Of a stretch of DNA of 64,000 nucleotides, positions 10,089 through 18,689 are shown one piece after another. Under the pieces are notes generated by a model that ran no database searches, was not told the origin of the DNA, and worked only from the letters and a program-made list of their open reading frames with translations. How positions within the stretch are numbered: position 1 is the first letter of the stretch; every line of letters starts with the position of its first letter. The translations under genes and the position numbers were made by a program. Source of the stretch: Hyphomicrobium sp. (lineage in GTDB: Bacteria; Pseudomonadota; Alphaproteobacteria; Rhizobiales; Hyphomicrobiaceae); assembly GCA_017512425.1 (NCBI GenBank), contig JAFWGI010000009.1, forward strand, positions 28,948-92,947, given 5' to 3'.

Positions 10089-10359
10089 GACAACGAACAC
10101 AGGTTGAACGGGAGCAGTATACATGACGTACCATCATCAGAATCAAGTGTTGCATCCAGATTCAGTCAACGCTTGACGTGATTTGGCCAAGCTCGCGAAT
10201 CGCTGCAAAGAAGAGGAACGAAAAGAGTCGGAAAAATCCGACCGGCGGTCAGGAGACGGGACAATGGCGATGCCGATTAAAGGTTCCTTAACGGAACCCT
10301 TCCACGCTAGCGCTTGATCTGCGCAAGTGCGTATGCAACGAAATTTGAATGCGAAGTGT
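10089..10359. other. Gene-free spacer
   Basis: About 270 bp between the GmrSD-like gene and the tRNA-like hairpin. I see no credible gene, promoter or terminator in it. Confidence 0.4.
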
Positions 10360-10426
10360 GGACCCGGTCGGAATTGAACCGACAGCGGGACGGGTAGGAA
10401 TCCACCAGCTGCACCAAGCCGGGCCC
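10360..10426 (-). ncRNA. tRNA-like element, non-canonical anticodon arm
   Basis: The minus strand folds as a tRNA: acceptor arms GGGCCCG/CGGGTCC pair fully (one G-U) and the T arm GTCGG-TTCAATT-CCGAC is perfect. The middle is too short (67 nt in all) and its D and anticodon arms pair poorly. The best loop, TTCCTAC, would carry CCU (Arg). The flanks GCGAAG and CTTCGC (10351-10356, 10429-10434) extend the acceptor stem, giving 14 paired of 16 positions. CCA is not encoded. It may be a decayed tRNA or a structured tRNA mimic of a mobile element. Confidence 0.45.
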
Positions 10427-10490
10427 ATGCTTCGCTAACAACGCAAACTGGCAATCCATTCGATCGATTGCCAAGCTAGGACGATTCGCA

Positions 10491-10676
10491 TTGGCCGCGC
10501 GGAGTAAAAAGGCAACAGAACGGAACGAAACGGATTCAGACAGGCCGTTTGTCGCGACTGTTCAGAAGATGCTTGCCACGCCGCCGAAGGTGCATGACGA
10601 AATGAAATTGGGCGCCAAGCGAAAGCCTAGCGCCCAACGAAATGGTTCTACGGGTCGGAAGGGTTCAGGAAAGTAA
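10491..10676 (+). CDS. Small basic protein, unknown function
   Basis: 61 aa starting at TTG (10491), lysine/arginine-rich and probably disordered. The segment MLATPPKVHDEMKLG resembles short uncharacterised Hyphomicrobiales proteins, from memory. There is no catalytic motif. The start choice is uncertain. Confidence 0.4.
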   Translation: MAARSKKATERNETDSDRPFVATVQKMLATPPKVHDEMKLGAKRKPSAQRNGSTGRKGSGK

Positions 10677-10707
10677 CTGTGGTAGGTCGCTTCCTGGGTT
10701 CTTCCGA

Positions 10708-10878
10708 CTAGACTTCATAGATCGGCAGATTGCGTCCGCCGTCCACGAGAGAGATCGCGTAAAGGCAATCGCGCTTATTCACGTAGCCTTCGCCATTGGC
10801 GATGATCTCATTGTTTGCGGTAAGGAAACGCCAGTACCAATTGGAATTGGCGGCGCTTTTGCGGATTGTGAAGTACAT
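10708..10878 (-). CDS. DUF1508/YegP-like small protein
   Basis: 56-aa minus-strand gene. The sequence MYFTIRKSAANSNWYWRFL, ANNEIIANGEGYVNK and CLYAISLV follows the DUF1508 pattern (Trp-rich strand, then NG.I.A.SEGY.nK..C...I). The domain is of unknown function and often occurs in small genes of mobile regions. It overlaps no other gene and diverges from the 82-aa gene at 10893. Confidence 0.75.
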   Translation of the reverse strand: MYFTIRKSAANSNWYWRFLTANNEIIANGEGYVNKRDCLYAISLVDGGRNLPIYEV

Positions 10879-10892
10879 AGTGAAGTCCTTCT

Positions 10893-11141
10893 ATGGTTTC
10901 AAAAATGCAGACACACCTTTTCTCGTACCGCCACGATGGCAAGCATTGGGAATTGGGTATCAAGGCAGAAAACGCCGATGACGCACGTAGACGCATTGCT
11001 GCGCTCACGTACGCGTCGTATGACGGCATTCTCGTAGCCAAAATCCCCGCTGTCCTTGGCCCGTTTTCCCTCTTGGCCGTCTGGATCAGGAATGTTGCAG
11101 CCTCATTGCTGCCACGATTCGGGTCTGGTCGTCACGACTGA
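10893..11141 (+). CDS. Conserved small protein, unknown function
   Basis: 82 aa beginning MVSKMQTHLFSYRHDGKHW; an internal ATG (10905) is an alternative start. The pattern FSYRHDGKHWELGIKAENA with DARRRIAAL and a hydrophobic C-terminal half (GPFSLLAVWIRNVAASLL) looks like a conserved short family of Hyphomicrobiales. It is divergent from the DUF1508 gene 14 bp away. No function can be stated. Confidence 0.55.
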   Translation: MVSKMQTHLFSYRHDGKHWELGIKAENADDARRRIAALTYASYDGILVAKIPAVLGPFSLLAVWIRNVAASLLPRFGSGRHD

Positions 11142-11177
11142 CGCTTGCGCCAGCGGACAAACCGGCGCGCCTTCTGC

Positions 11178-12107
11178 TTAAGCGTTACAGGTTTTGTCAG
11201 TTTTCCTATACGTCAGCCGTTTGCCGCCGATTCCCTTAAGCGCATTGTTTGCCCGTTCGGCGTCCGCAATTCCTAAGCTGCTGCGGTTGTTCCACTTAAA
11301 AGCTGCTTCATTCACGTAGCGCTGCAAGTGCTGTTCGCTGACGGCATGGTGCTGACCGAATATCTGTCGCTTGAGATTCGCGAAAAACGATTCAGCCGTA
11401 TTAACGTGCGCTTTGCCGCGAACGTATTCGCCAGCGCTGTGATCGACTGCATCGTGCGAGGCGAACTCGCGGCCCATTGCGTCATAGAGAGCCGCGCGGT
11501 CGGTCATAAGCTTGCTCTTGCGGCTCGCCTGAGTAACTAGCACGTTGCGTACCGTCTTAGCGGTCACATCGGCCACATGCTGGGCGCGCACTTCACCGTT
11601 ACGTTCGACTAGCGCGACGACCGGACGCTTAGGCGGGATCGGCTTGTTCTTATGAGCATTCTTCGCTTTGCCGCCGACGTAAGTCTCGTCAGCTTCAACC
11701 GTCTTGCCGCCGCCGCCAATTGGTCCCGCATTCCTTGCCTCCGGCGTCATTGCTTCGCGAATGCGCTGGCAGGCAAACCACGCTGACTTTTGCGTAAGGC
11801 CGGTGTCGCGGGCCAGTTGATGAGCACTCGCGCCCTTCTTGGCGTTGGTCATGAGAAACGTGAGAAGCAGCCACTTATTGAGCGGGATTTTGGATCGCTC
11901 AAATACCGTTCCGACCGTTACCGTATACGGCTTCTCACAGCCTTTGCACTTGTAAAGCCCGGGCCGCGTGCTCTTGCCCTGCAATTGCGTCGCCTCATTC
12001 TTCGCTTCGCAATGCGGGCAAACTGGACCATTCGGCCAGCGCTGAGATTCAAGATATTCGCGCGCTTTATCGGCGTCGTGAAAAATTGGATTTGTCAAAT
12101 CGATCAT
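11178..12107 (-). mobile_element. IS1595-family transposase (ISXO2-like)
   Basis: 309-aa transposase. It has an N-terminal zinc ribbon (CPHC about residue 33 and CKGC about 53), a helix-turn-helix region and an ISXO2-like catalytic domain with VEADETYVGGK (first Asp) and the NTAESFFANLKRQIFGQHH region near the end, matching IS1595-group proteins. A consensus promoter lies directly upstream. I could not find convincing terminal inverted repeats in the flanks, so the element ends are undefined and it may be a fixed copy. Confidence 0.85.
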
Positions 12108-12138
12108 TGGCGCACCCGATTGCGTGTCTGATGATCTG

Positions 12139-12167
12139 AATATATGTCAGTATTCGCGGTATGTCAA
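12139..12167 (-). promoter_or_regulatory. Consensus sigma-70 promoter of the transposase
   Basis: On the minus strand TTGACA (12162-12167) and TATATT (12139-12144) are separated by 17 bp, close to the ideal sigma-70 consensus. The transposase ATG lies about 31 bp downstream of the -10 box. Such strength is unusual for an insertion sequence, which normally keeps transposase expression low. Confidence 0.7.
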
Positions 12168-12199
12168 GTATACTATTCCCGGTTGAACGCATACAAGGG

Positions 12200-12927
12200 G
12201 AAGACGAACAACTATCTCTGCGAATGTTTCGTATATTTGCGAGATGCGAATTTACAACCGATAGTCCCGTCAATGCGCGGGCGTCCGACAAGATTTTCTG
12301 CGATTGATCGTCGAGATACGTCTTGGCTTCGTCGCAGATGATCAGCGCCAGATGCCGTTCGGCTTTCGGCCGTTGGAACGCCGCAGCGAGACATTGGGCG
12401 AGGACGAAGCGGCCAAACACCGCCGAGCCGTGATCGCCGAGCGCGTTGCGATCGGTGTTGACGACGACGATCTTTTTTGTCCTGCATGGCGCGAAAGGCG
12501 TCGAACTTGTTGTCCGGGGCATTGAACATCGAAATGAACATCTGATTGCGACACAGCGAATAGAGCCGATTGGCAATCTGGCTCTTGGTTTGCCGGACAA
12601 GTTGGTCGGCGCTCAGGAATTGGTTTTTGAAGAAATCCTGAGTGATTGGCGGCGCGTCTTTCAGGTGCTCGGCATAGGGCAGCGTTTTGGTGTCGCAGAC
12701 TTCGCGCAGCGTATCGAGCGTTGAATTGGGAATGACGCGCATGAAATCGACAAGGTAGGCGATCATCGTCGCCTGACGCTCGGTCAGTCCTTGCTCGATC
12801 GCCTTGAACAAATAGAAAAACAGCTCCATCTGCTTTTCGCGCGAGGCGCCGTGCAGGTTGTAGAAGTTCAGCTGATGCGATCAACGACGTCATTGACATC
12901 GAGATAGGCGTAGAGCGGCACCGCGGC
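12200..12927 (-). pseudogene. Remnant of a conjugation-type (TraG/VirD4-like) ATPase
   Basis: The minus strand carries, in at least three frames, one protein: VPLYAYLDVNDVVDRIS (stop, shift) FYNLHGASREKQMEL, then an open stretch through RLYSLCRNQMFISMF, and after a shift near 12475 KKIVVVNTDRNALGDHG up to LALIICDEAKTYLDD. This is the middle and Walker B part of a type IV secretion/coupling ATPase. The Walker A part is missing, and the end is lost near the IS1595 element. It is a second, different ATPase from the one upstream. Confidence 0.65.
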
Positions 12928-13885
12928 ACACGTGCCTTTGGCGCGCCTTGGCGTCGTTGAACGAGACGTTGAACACGACGACGTCGCGCACCGTTCCGAG
13001 GATAATGGAGAGAAACGCTGGATCGATGCCTTGCGCCGCAAGGCCCAACTTGAGTCCGAATTTTCTTAATTCCCGCAGCATCGACAGATAGACGTCAGTG
13101 CCGTAGACCTGGAACTCGTCGGCGAAAAACGCCGCCGGACCGGGGTAGGACATCAGCGCGTTGCGAAACGCCGTCGTAAACAGAGAGCCAAGCACCAAGG
13201 CAGCGTCGTCGCCAATTGCTGGTGTCGCCAAATTGACGACGACGATCTTCCGCTTGGCGATGACGTCGCGAAAATCGAGCTTTGGCGTCTTCTGCGTCAA
13301 ATGACGGTAAATGTCGGATGCTAAAATGGCATCGATTTTGTTGTAGATCGGAGAGGCCGCCTCCTGCTGCTGGCGCTCGTTGTAGGCCCTCGGAAACACG
13401 TCGAGCCAGTACGTGCGCGTCGACGGCTTCGCGACTTTCGCCAGCACGCGCATGCGGTGGCGTTCGTCGTAGAACATCGGACAGAGATCGTGCAGCGTTA
13501 GTCGCGCTTCGATGATCGCCGCAAGGCCGTTGCGCAGGCCCTGCTCAAGCCTTGGACCCCAGCTGTCCTTGAAGATCGTCTTCAAGGCTGAGACGAGCCG
13601 ATGCGGGGCATCGAGCGGATTGAAGCCGACGGCGTAGTCGCCGTCAGACGCGTCAAGATAGATCGTATGGCGGATACGGTTTTTCGGGATCGCATCGAGC
13701 AGGTCGCGGCCGTCTTCGCCGTGCGGATCGAGATAGATGACGGCGCGCTCGCCAGACTCGATATCGTCGAGGGCACAATTTTTTAAGTACGTCGATTTGC
13801 CCGAGCCCGGTTTGCCAAATGTGATGAAGTGCTGGTTCTCCATAAGTCTATTCAGCTTCCGACGGGCCGGTTCGCGTCGCGGCAA
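12890..13885 (-). CDS. TraG/VirD4-like or DUF87-type ATPase, probably truncated
   Basis: P-loop ATPase of the conjugative-transfer type: Walker A GKPGSGKST about 25 residues in, then VIYLDPHGED and Walker B AAFFADEFQVYG, followed by a sensor region (GLKLGLAAQGID). The annotated ATG could be internal (13843), since codons upstream are Arg-rich filler. After VVFNVSFNDAKA the family signal stops and an unrelated tail follows, where the gene fuses into the next remnant. No other transfer genes survive, so it is probably a relic of an integrative conjugative element. Confidence 0.6.
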   Translation of the reverse strand: MPRREPARRKLNRLMENQHFITFGKPGSGKSTYLKNCALDDIESGERAVIYLDPHGEDGRDLLDAIPKNRIRHTIYLDASDGDYAVGFNPLDAPHRLVSALKTIFKDSWGPRLEQGLRNGLAAIIEARLTLHDLCPMFYDERHRMRVLAKVAKPSTRTYWLDVFPRAYNERQQQEAASPIYNKIDAILASDIYRHLTQKTPKLDFRDVIAKRKIVVVNLATPAIGDDAALVLGSLFTTAFRNALMSYPGPAAFFADEFQVYGTDVYLSMLRELRKFGLKLGLAAQGIDPAFLSIILGTVRDVVVFNVSFNDAKARQRHVCRGAALRLSRCQ

Positions 13886-14217
13886 ACCTTCATCCGAGAA
13901 ACAGCGGTCCTTGTGGGAGTGCTGCGGCGGATCGGAAGCTGAACAAAGTCATCGAATGCGGCGCATGCGTGCATTTTAACCGGCCTTCGTCTGGCGCAGC
14001 CAAGACCCAAGCACCGAGCCGCCGCTTCCGCATGCGATAGCCAGGAAGCAAGGAAAGCGAAGACCGATATCGAAATTGAGAGGGAAGAGCCGAGGGCCTT
14101 GGGTCATGGCTGATAAGCCTGACGAACGTGCCGGAAGTGTTGGGTTTCTTGCGCCTTGCCGCGCATATACGGAATATCCGTAGGTATGTACGGGCGATAC
14201 GCGGGCACTTTCGACAA
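13886..14217. other. Gene-free spacer
   Basis: About 330 bp between the ATPase relic and the terminator of the ImmA gene. No supported coding frame or repeat is seen. Confidence 0.4.
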
Positions 14218-14254
14218 CAAAAAACCCGTAGGGGCTTCGCGAACCCCTACGGGT
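14218..14254 (-). terminator. Rho-independent terminator of the XRE-ImmA operon
   Basis: Perfect 11-bp stem ACCCGTAGGGG/CCCCTACGGGT (14224-14254) with a 9-nt loop. On the minus strand it is followed by six T (the plus-strand A-run 14218-14223). It lies 19 bp beyond the ImmA stop codon. Confidence 0.85.
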
Positions 14255-14272
14255 CTGCTCCGTGAGGAGCGT

Positions 14273-14983
14273 CTAGCGTCGTGTGACGAGCCAGTGCTCG
14301 ACGTCTTCAACGCGCCACCTAATGCTGGTCGGTCGTCCGCATGAACTGCGACGGAGCACCACCGGATCGGGGAAGCTTAAACTTTGGGATTTATAGCAGC
14401 GTTGAACCTTGCCCTCTCTGAGGACCATAACTGCAACGTTTTCGCCATGGTAAGTCGCAAAAGCCCGAGCAGCTGCATCCTTGCTGACGTCAAAGTCCCT
14501 ATGCATCTCCAGAACTTGCGTCAGGTTCGGGTCGCGAAACTTGCCCATGTACCTTCGGAGAAGAGGAGGGGGCATCAGTATCAACGCAGAAAATCGGTTG
14601 GCTTCGACCTCCATGCGGTCGTATCGCGATTGGTCTACCGTGGACCATTTCTGTATATCCTCGCGCTTACAAAGGAATCGATCTCCATCTACCGGCTTGT
14701 GCGTCGGAATCAGAAAGTGCCCAAGTTCGTGCCCGATCGTAAATCTTCGCCGGCCCGGGCTGGCTGATCCATTCACCAGGATGAAGCCGGTACTCTTGTA
14801 CTGGTCCGTTACAAGGCATCCTTCGACCGAGCCGTCCGGCAGCTCCGCGATCTCATCTATATCCAACGCCTTCGCCAGCTGCTCGATGGGCACTGGATAG
14901 GACATTTGCGGCTCGGCCTTCAGGATCTTAGTCACCAGCCCCTCTGGCGATCTACCGTCCAGATCGAGCCGGCTGATTTTCAT
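14273..14983 (-). CDS. ImmA/IrrE-family metallopeptidase (CapP-like)
   Basis: 236 aa with the zinc motif IGHELGHFL (about residues 83-91) and the downstream glutamate helix RMEVEANRFSALILMP typical of ImmA/IrrE peptidases. Such enzymes cleave a partner XRE repressor when activated, for example by DNA damage. Its start is 2 bp after the stop of the XRE gene, so the two form a unit. That pair is divergent from the ubiquitin-like operon, as CapH/CapP pairs are in CBASS operons. The C-terminal domain (about residues 165-236) may be the sensing part. The gene is intact. Confidence 0.88.
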   Translation of the reverse strand: MKISRLDLDGRSPEGLVTKILKAEPQMSYPVPIEQLAKALDIDEIAELPDGSVEGCLVTDQYKSTGFILVNGSASPGRRRFTIGHELGHFLIPTHKPVDGDRFLCKREDIQKWSTVDQSRYDRMEVEANRFSALILMPPPLLRRYMGKFRDPNLTQVLEMHRDFDVSKDAAARAFATYHGENVAVMVLREGKVQRCYKSQSLSFPDPVVLRRSSCGRPTSIRWRVEDVEHWLVTRR

Positions 14984-14985
14984 CT

Positions 14986-15303
14986 TCAGCCCTTGTCCTT
15001 CAGACGATCCATCATCTGCTGGATGAACTCCAGATCCTCATCCTTGAGCTCTTTGAGCTCTCGGTACATGGACAGGGCCCGAGACCCTTCTTCCTCGGCA
15101 TTGGGATTCTCGCCGACCAGATCCGCGATTCCGACACCAAAAAACTTCGCGAGCTTCAGCAGCAGCTCGATGCTGGGATTTTTGCTGCGGCCGGTCTCCA
15201 TGTCCCAGACATGCGCCTTCGACGCGCCAACAGCGTCAGCAACTTCCTGAAGTGACTTACCTTTTTTGATCCTCAGTTCTTTCAGCCTAACTCCAAGCGA
15301 CAT
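14986..15303 (-). CDS. XRE-family repressor (CapH-like)
   Basis: 105 aa. The HTH (residues 4-58) reads LKELRIKKGKSLQEVADAV and AHVWDMETGRSKNPS. A C-terminal helix follows an acidic linker that could be a cleavage target (GENPNAEEEGSRALS). It is the likely substrate of the adjacent ImmA peptidase and the repressor of the divergent ubiquitin-like operon, whose promoter region carries two matching direct repeats. Confidence 0.88.
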   Translation of the reverse strand: MSLGVRLKELRIKKGKSLQEVADAVGASKAHVWDMETGRSKNPSIELLLKLAKFFGVGIADLVGENPNAEEEGSRALSMYRELKELKDEDLEFIQQMMDRLKDKG

Positions 15304-15344
15304 TCAATCTCCTATCCGCGCTCCATAAGCGTCTGGTCTCATCA

Positions 15345-15406
15345 TACGAAATTGTACCAAAGAGGTTGACAGCCGGCAACGTACAACTTAATCTGTACGA
15401 AATCGT
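15345..15406 (+). promoter_or_regulatory. Promoter and putative operators of the ubiquitin-like operon
   Basis: TTGACA (15366-15371), a 17-bp spacer and TAATCT (15389-15394) form a near-consensus promoter about 60 bp before the first gene. Direct repeats TACGAAATTGT (15345-15355) and TACGAAATCGT (15396-15406) bracket it, 51 bp apart. They are the best candidate sites for the divergently encoded XRE repressor and would allow simultaneous autoregulation. Confidence 0.65.
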
Positions 15407-15457
15407 CGGGTCGGTCCGGCGCAACCAAGCCGGGTCCCGGGCCCCAGGAGAATGAAC

Positions 15458-16576
15458 ATGACGACTGTTGAAGCGGCGGTGCACCGCGGAAAGGGAGGCC
15501 GTGAAGGCCATCAATTTACGACTCGCATTTCCAACGAGCTTTTCGAAGAGCGCGAGGTCCAGTTTCAGGACCGAAAGGTCACGGGAGCGCAGCTGGCCGA
15601 GGGTGTCGGCGCGTATCCCTCTGAGGAATGGGTAATCTTGCGGCAGCTCGAAACCTTCGAGCTTGAAGCCATCCGCCCGACCGAGCTGGTCGATCTGGCC
15701 GATGGACCACTCGTCTTTGTGATCAAAGGTTCGCAAACGTTTCGGTTCACCGTCGATGGCCGCAGTCTTGAGTGGCCGCTCGAGGATCTGACTGGGCTTG
15801 AGATCAAGACCCTCGTTGGAAAGGAAGACGATGATGTTGATCTCATCCTCGAGCGAGAGGACCAGCCCGATAAAGTCGTCGATGACGACGATACTGTGAG
15901 GATTGGGAAGGAGGGTCTCGAGCGCTTCAAGATCAGGCCGGCAAAGGGCGCTCTCATCATCAGCGTTGACGGTGAGCCCTTCGAGGCTCCTCGCCGTATC
16001 ATGACGCCGAACCAGATTATAGTCGAAGCGGCGCAAAAGGACCCGTCTACGCATCACTTGGCGCGGATCACCAAGAAAGGGACGGTGAGCTACCAGGGGA
16101 AAGGCGACGAACCCATCCGCCTGCGGCGCGGCATGAAGTTCCAAGTCATCTCAACGGGGCCGACGCCGGTATCCGACCCTCTCCATCCGGCACCCGCTCA
16201 GCTGTTCAAGGCCGGATTGTCTGCGCTTGGATACGAACCTCAATCACTCCCTTCTTCTCCCGACCACATCACTTTCTCTTACGTGGTCGAAACCGGGAAG
16301 TATCGGGGAACGACGGTCACTCTTGGTCTCGTCGTGCCTTCGGATTTCCCTATGACACCGCCGAGTGGACGTTACGTAAGTCCGTCAATCCATCCGATCA
16401 ACACGAGCGGTGAGCATCCGCGCGGAGCAGTTCACAAAGAACAGGCTCGGGTCTTCGACGCCGGCACTGGCCTCGACTGGCAGTACTGGTCGCGGCCGTT
16501 TCCGAACTGGCCGGCAAGTAAGCGGACCGTGGCGACTTACATGAGCCGCATCTGGAAGCTGTGGGATTCGCAATGA
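15458..16576 (+). CDS. Multi-ubiquitin-like / E2-like fusion protein
   Basis: 372 aa. Three tandem beta-grasp modules are visible at about residues 18-92, 93-165 and 170-240, for instance FTTRISNELFEEREVQFQD, FRFTVDGRSLEWPLEDLTG and ALIISVDGEPFEAPRRI. They are followed by a bacterial E2/UBC-like domain (about 245-372: GYEPQSLPSS, PMTPPSGRYVSPSIHPINTS, ending RIWKLWDSQ). No cysteine occurs anywhere, so no classical E2 thioester can form. No Gly-Gly ends the modules. The ATG at 15458 is chosen because GGAG (15447-15450) is too close to the ATG at 15452. The stop overlaps the JAB-E1 start (ATGA). Confidence 0.85.
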   Translation: MTTVEAAVHRGKGGREGHQFTTRISNELFEEREVQFQDRKVTGAQLAEGVGAYPSEEWVILRQLETFELEAIRPTELVDLADGPLVFVIKGSQTFRFTVDGRSLEWPLEDLTGLEIKTLVGKEDDDVDLILEREDQPDKVVDDDDTVRIGKEGLERFKIRPAKGALIISVDGEPFEAPRRIMTPNQIIVEAAQKDPSTHHLARITKKGTVSYQGKGDEPIRLRRGMKFQVISTGPTPVSDPLHPAPAQLFKAGLSALGYEPQSLPSSPDHITFSYVVETGKYRGTTVTLGLVVPSDFPMTPPSGRYVSPSIHPINTSGEHPRGAVHKEQARVFDAGTGLDWQYWSRPFPNWPASKRTVATYMSRIWKLWDSQ

Positions 16577-18063
16577 GCAAGGTCGAACGCAGCGTGGCCA
16601 TGACGGAAGAGGTGGAAGGCGCGGCACGCCTTCACCTTCTTCGCCACGATGGACAAGAGGATCTGTGTTTCGCCCTCTGGCACCCTAGCAACGGACGCAC
16701 CCGCCAGACTGCTCTGATAGAGCGATTGGTGCTTCCTGCGCTGAGCGACCGCAATGTGCATGGCAACGTAAGTTTCCAGCCAGCTTACTTCTAGCGTGCT
16801 CTTTCTATGGCAGCTGCCGAAGGCGCCGGTCTTGCGCTTCTACACAGCCATCCCATGGGTCGAAGCTGGCAGGGTATGAGTCCAGACGACATCAACGCCG
16901 AGCAGGGCAACGCCGGAGCTGTGTTCGGCGTCACGAACCGTCCATTCATCGGTCTGACATTGGCGGGCAACGGTGCCTGGAGCGCCCGCTCATGGGAGAG
17001 AGTGGCGCCGCGCAAATACGAACGCAAATGGTGTGCAACTGTACGCGTCGTGGGTGAGCGGATGAAGGTTCATTACTTCGATCACTTGGCACCGCCTCCT
17101 CGACAGACCGCTGAACAGGTACGCACGATCTCGGCGTGGGGCGACGAATGCCAAGCTGATCTGGCCCGACTGCGCGTCGGCTTGATCGGGGCCGGAAGCG
17201 TCGGCGGCGTCATCGCCGAGGCACTCGCCCGAACAGGTTTTGAAGACGTGCTGGCGCTCGACTTCGACATCATCGAGGAACACAATCTCGACCGACTTCA
17301 ATATGCGACAAGAGCCGACATCGGCCGACCGAAGGTTGAGGTCCTTGCCGAGCACCTGACCGCGCGAGCAACCGCGTCTCCGTTCAGCGTCGAGACGTTG
17401 CAAGCTGCAATCTATGAAGAAGAAGGTTTCAGGAGCGCTTTGGATTGCGACGTTCTATTGAGCTGCGTCGATCGTCCTTGGGGCAGATACGTCCAGAATC
17501 TGATCGCATATGCCCATCTAATTCCGGTATTTGATGGAGGCATCGCTGTACGGACAAATCGGTCTCGCAAACTTGTGGCTGCAGACTGGAGAGCACATAC
17601 CGCTACGCCGACACGGCCCTGCCTGCAGTGTCTTGGCCAATACGATCCGGCCGATGTACAGCTTGAGCGTCAGGGCTTCCTCGACGATCCAGCCTACATC
17701 TCAGGTTTGCCGAAAGATCATCCTCTGCGAACCAGGGAAAACGTCTTCGGTTTTGCCATGGCCTGCGGCAGCAATCAGTTTCTTCAGATGCTTGCTTATA
17801 ACCTAGCTCCGCTTGATCTCTCCAACTCCGGCGCGCAACTCTATCATTTCGTGGGGTCAACGTTGGACACTTCGCCTCTCAAGCTTTGTAAGCCGACATG
17901 TGCGTTCCCGGGCATGATCGCTTTGGGGGACGATTGTGGCGTTATCGCCATCGGCGACGCTCCGCCGGCACGGCTACGGGCGGAGACAACTGAAAGTGCT
18001 GCAACGCGCATTGACACGCGACCCTGGTGGCTTGTCGCGCTTCTACGCCTGATCGGCAAATGA
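16573..18063 (+). pseudogene. JAB peptidase-E1 (ThiF) fusion, interrupted by an in-frame TAG
   Basis: The ATG at 16573 overlaps the preceding stop. After 73 codons (ending FQPAYF) a TAG at 16792-16794 interrupts the frame, which then continues unbroken for 423 codons. The N-terminal JAB domain spans the lesion: its metal motif HSHP-x8-S-x2-D (HSHPMGRSWQGMSPDD) lies just after it. The E1 domain follows: nucleotide loop VGLIGAGSVGGV, CLQC and CKPTC possible zinc cysteines. Together with the upstream gene it would adenylate and process the ubiquitin-like protein. Restart at ATG 16807 would give an E1 with a truncated JAB. Confidence 0.85.
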
Positions 18064-18075
18064 AAGATTAGCGGG

Positions 18076-18689
18076 CTAGCGCCGCTCCCTGATGGCTTCC
18101 AGCCTGACGAGGTCGGCGTCTTCCGCTGCATGCGACGGCCTGGGACGGACGTCGCCGTAGTACTTTCGAGGACGGTCGGGACCCGCATAAGACGCGTCTT
18201 GCTCGGTCTTGAAGAGGCGACACTGAATCAGCCTGCTGCCCACGACCAATCGACCGGATTGTTGCCATGGTTGAACAGCTCGATCGGAAAGCATCCGCGG
18301 AAACCCGGCTGAACCATGCTGGCCAAGTGGATGCCCAATCGATTGTAGCTGCTGCGCGTGAGAACGTCGGCAAATACGTCAGGTGGGAGGGACACGTATT
18401 CGAGGGTCGTCGCGAGCGCCATCTGATGCGGGTAGAGGACGAACCGATCGCCCATCTCGCGCCTCGTCGCCTGGAAAAAAGATCCAATGCCTCGATATGT
18501 CGGCTCGGCCTTGTTCAAGCTGACATAAGCCCGTCGCGTATAAATTGAGACAAGAAAATCTGTGCCGAGACGGAGGTCGATCGTAACTTCGCCCACCTGA
18601 CCGGCATCCAGCAACGGATCGATGCGAAGCGCATATTCGTCATTAAGCGCTAACCGGCGATCGATCTCACCCTTATGCAGTAGCTCCAT
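18076..18689 (-). pseudogene. dCTP-deaminase-like nucleotide enzyme, frameshifted
   Basis: Trimeric dUTPase-fold enzyme of the dCTP deaminase group. The deaminase signature TRSSYNRLGIHLASMVQPGF and PIELFN with the catalytic-type Glu are clear. The first frame stops at 18228 after NNPVDWSWAAG. The next frame restores the family sequence (VVGSRLIQCRLFK) and ends at 18076. One base is missing near 18242; repaired length is about 204 aa. It overlaps the end of the HExxH gene by 17 bp. dCTP deaminases are known phage-defence enzymes that deplete nucleotides, so a defence role is plausible for the intact ancestor. Confidence 0.78.

Noticed and set aside
10360..10426. A functional tRNA with anticodon CUA reading amber codons
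   Set aside because: CTA occurs in the loop, but the phase with U33 and A37 favours CCU, and the anticodon stem pairs badly.
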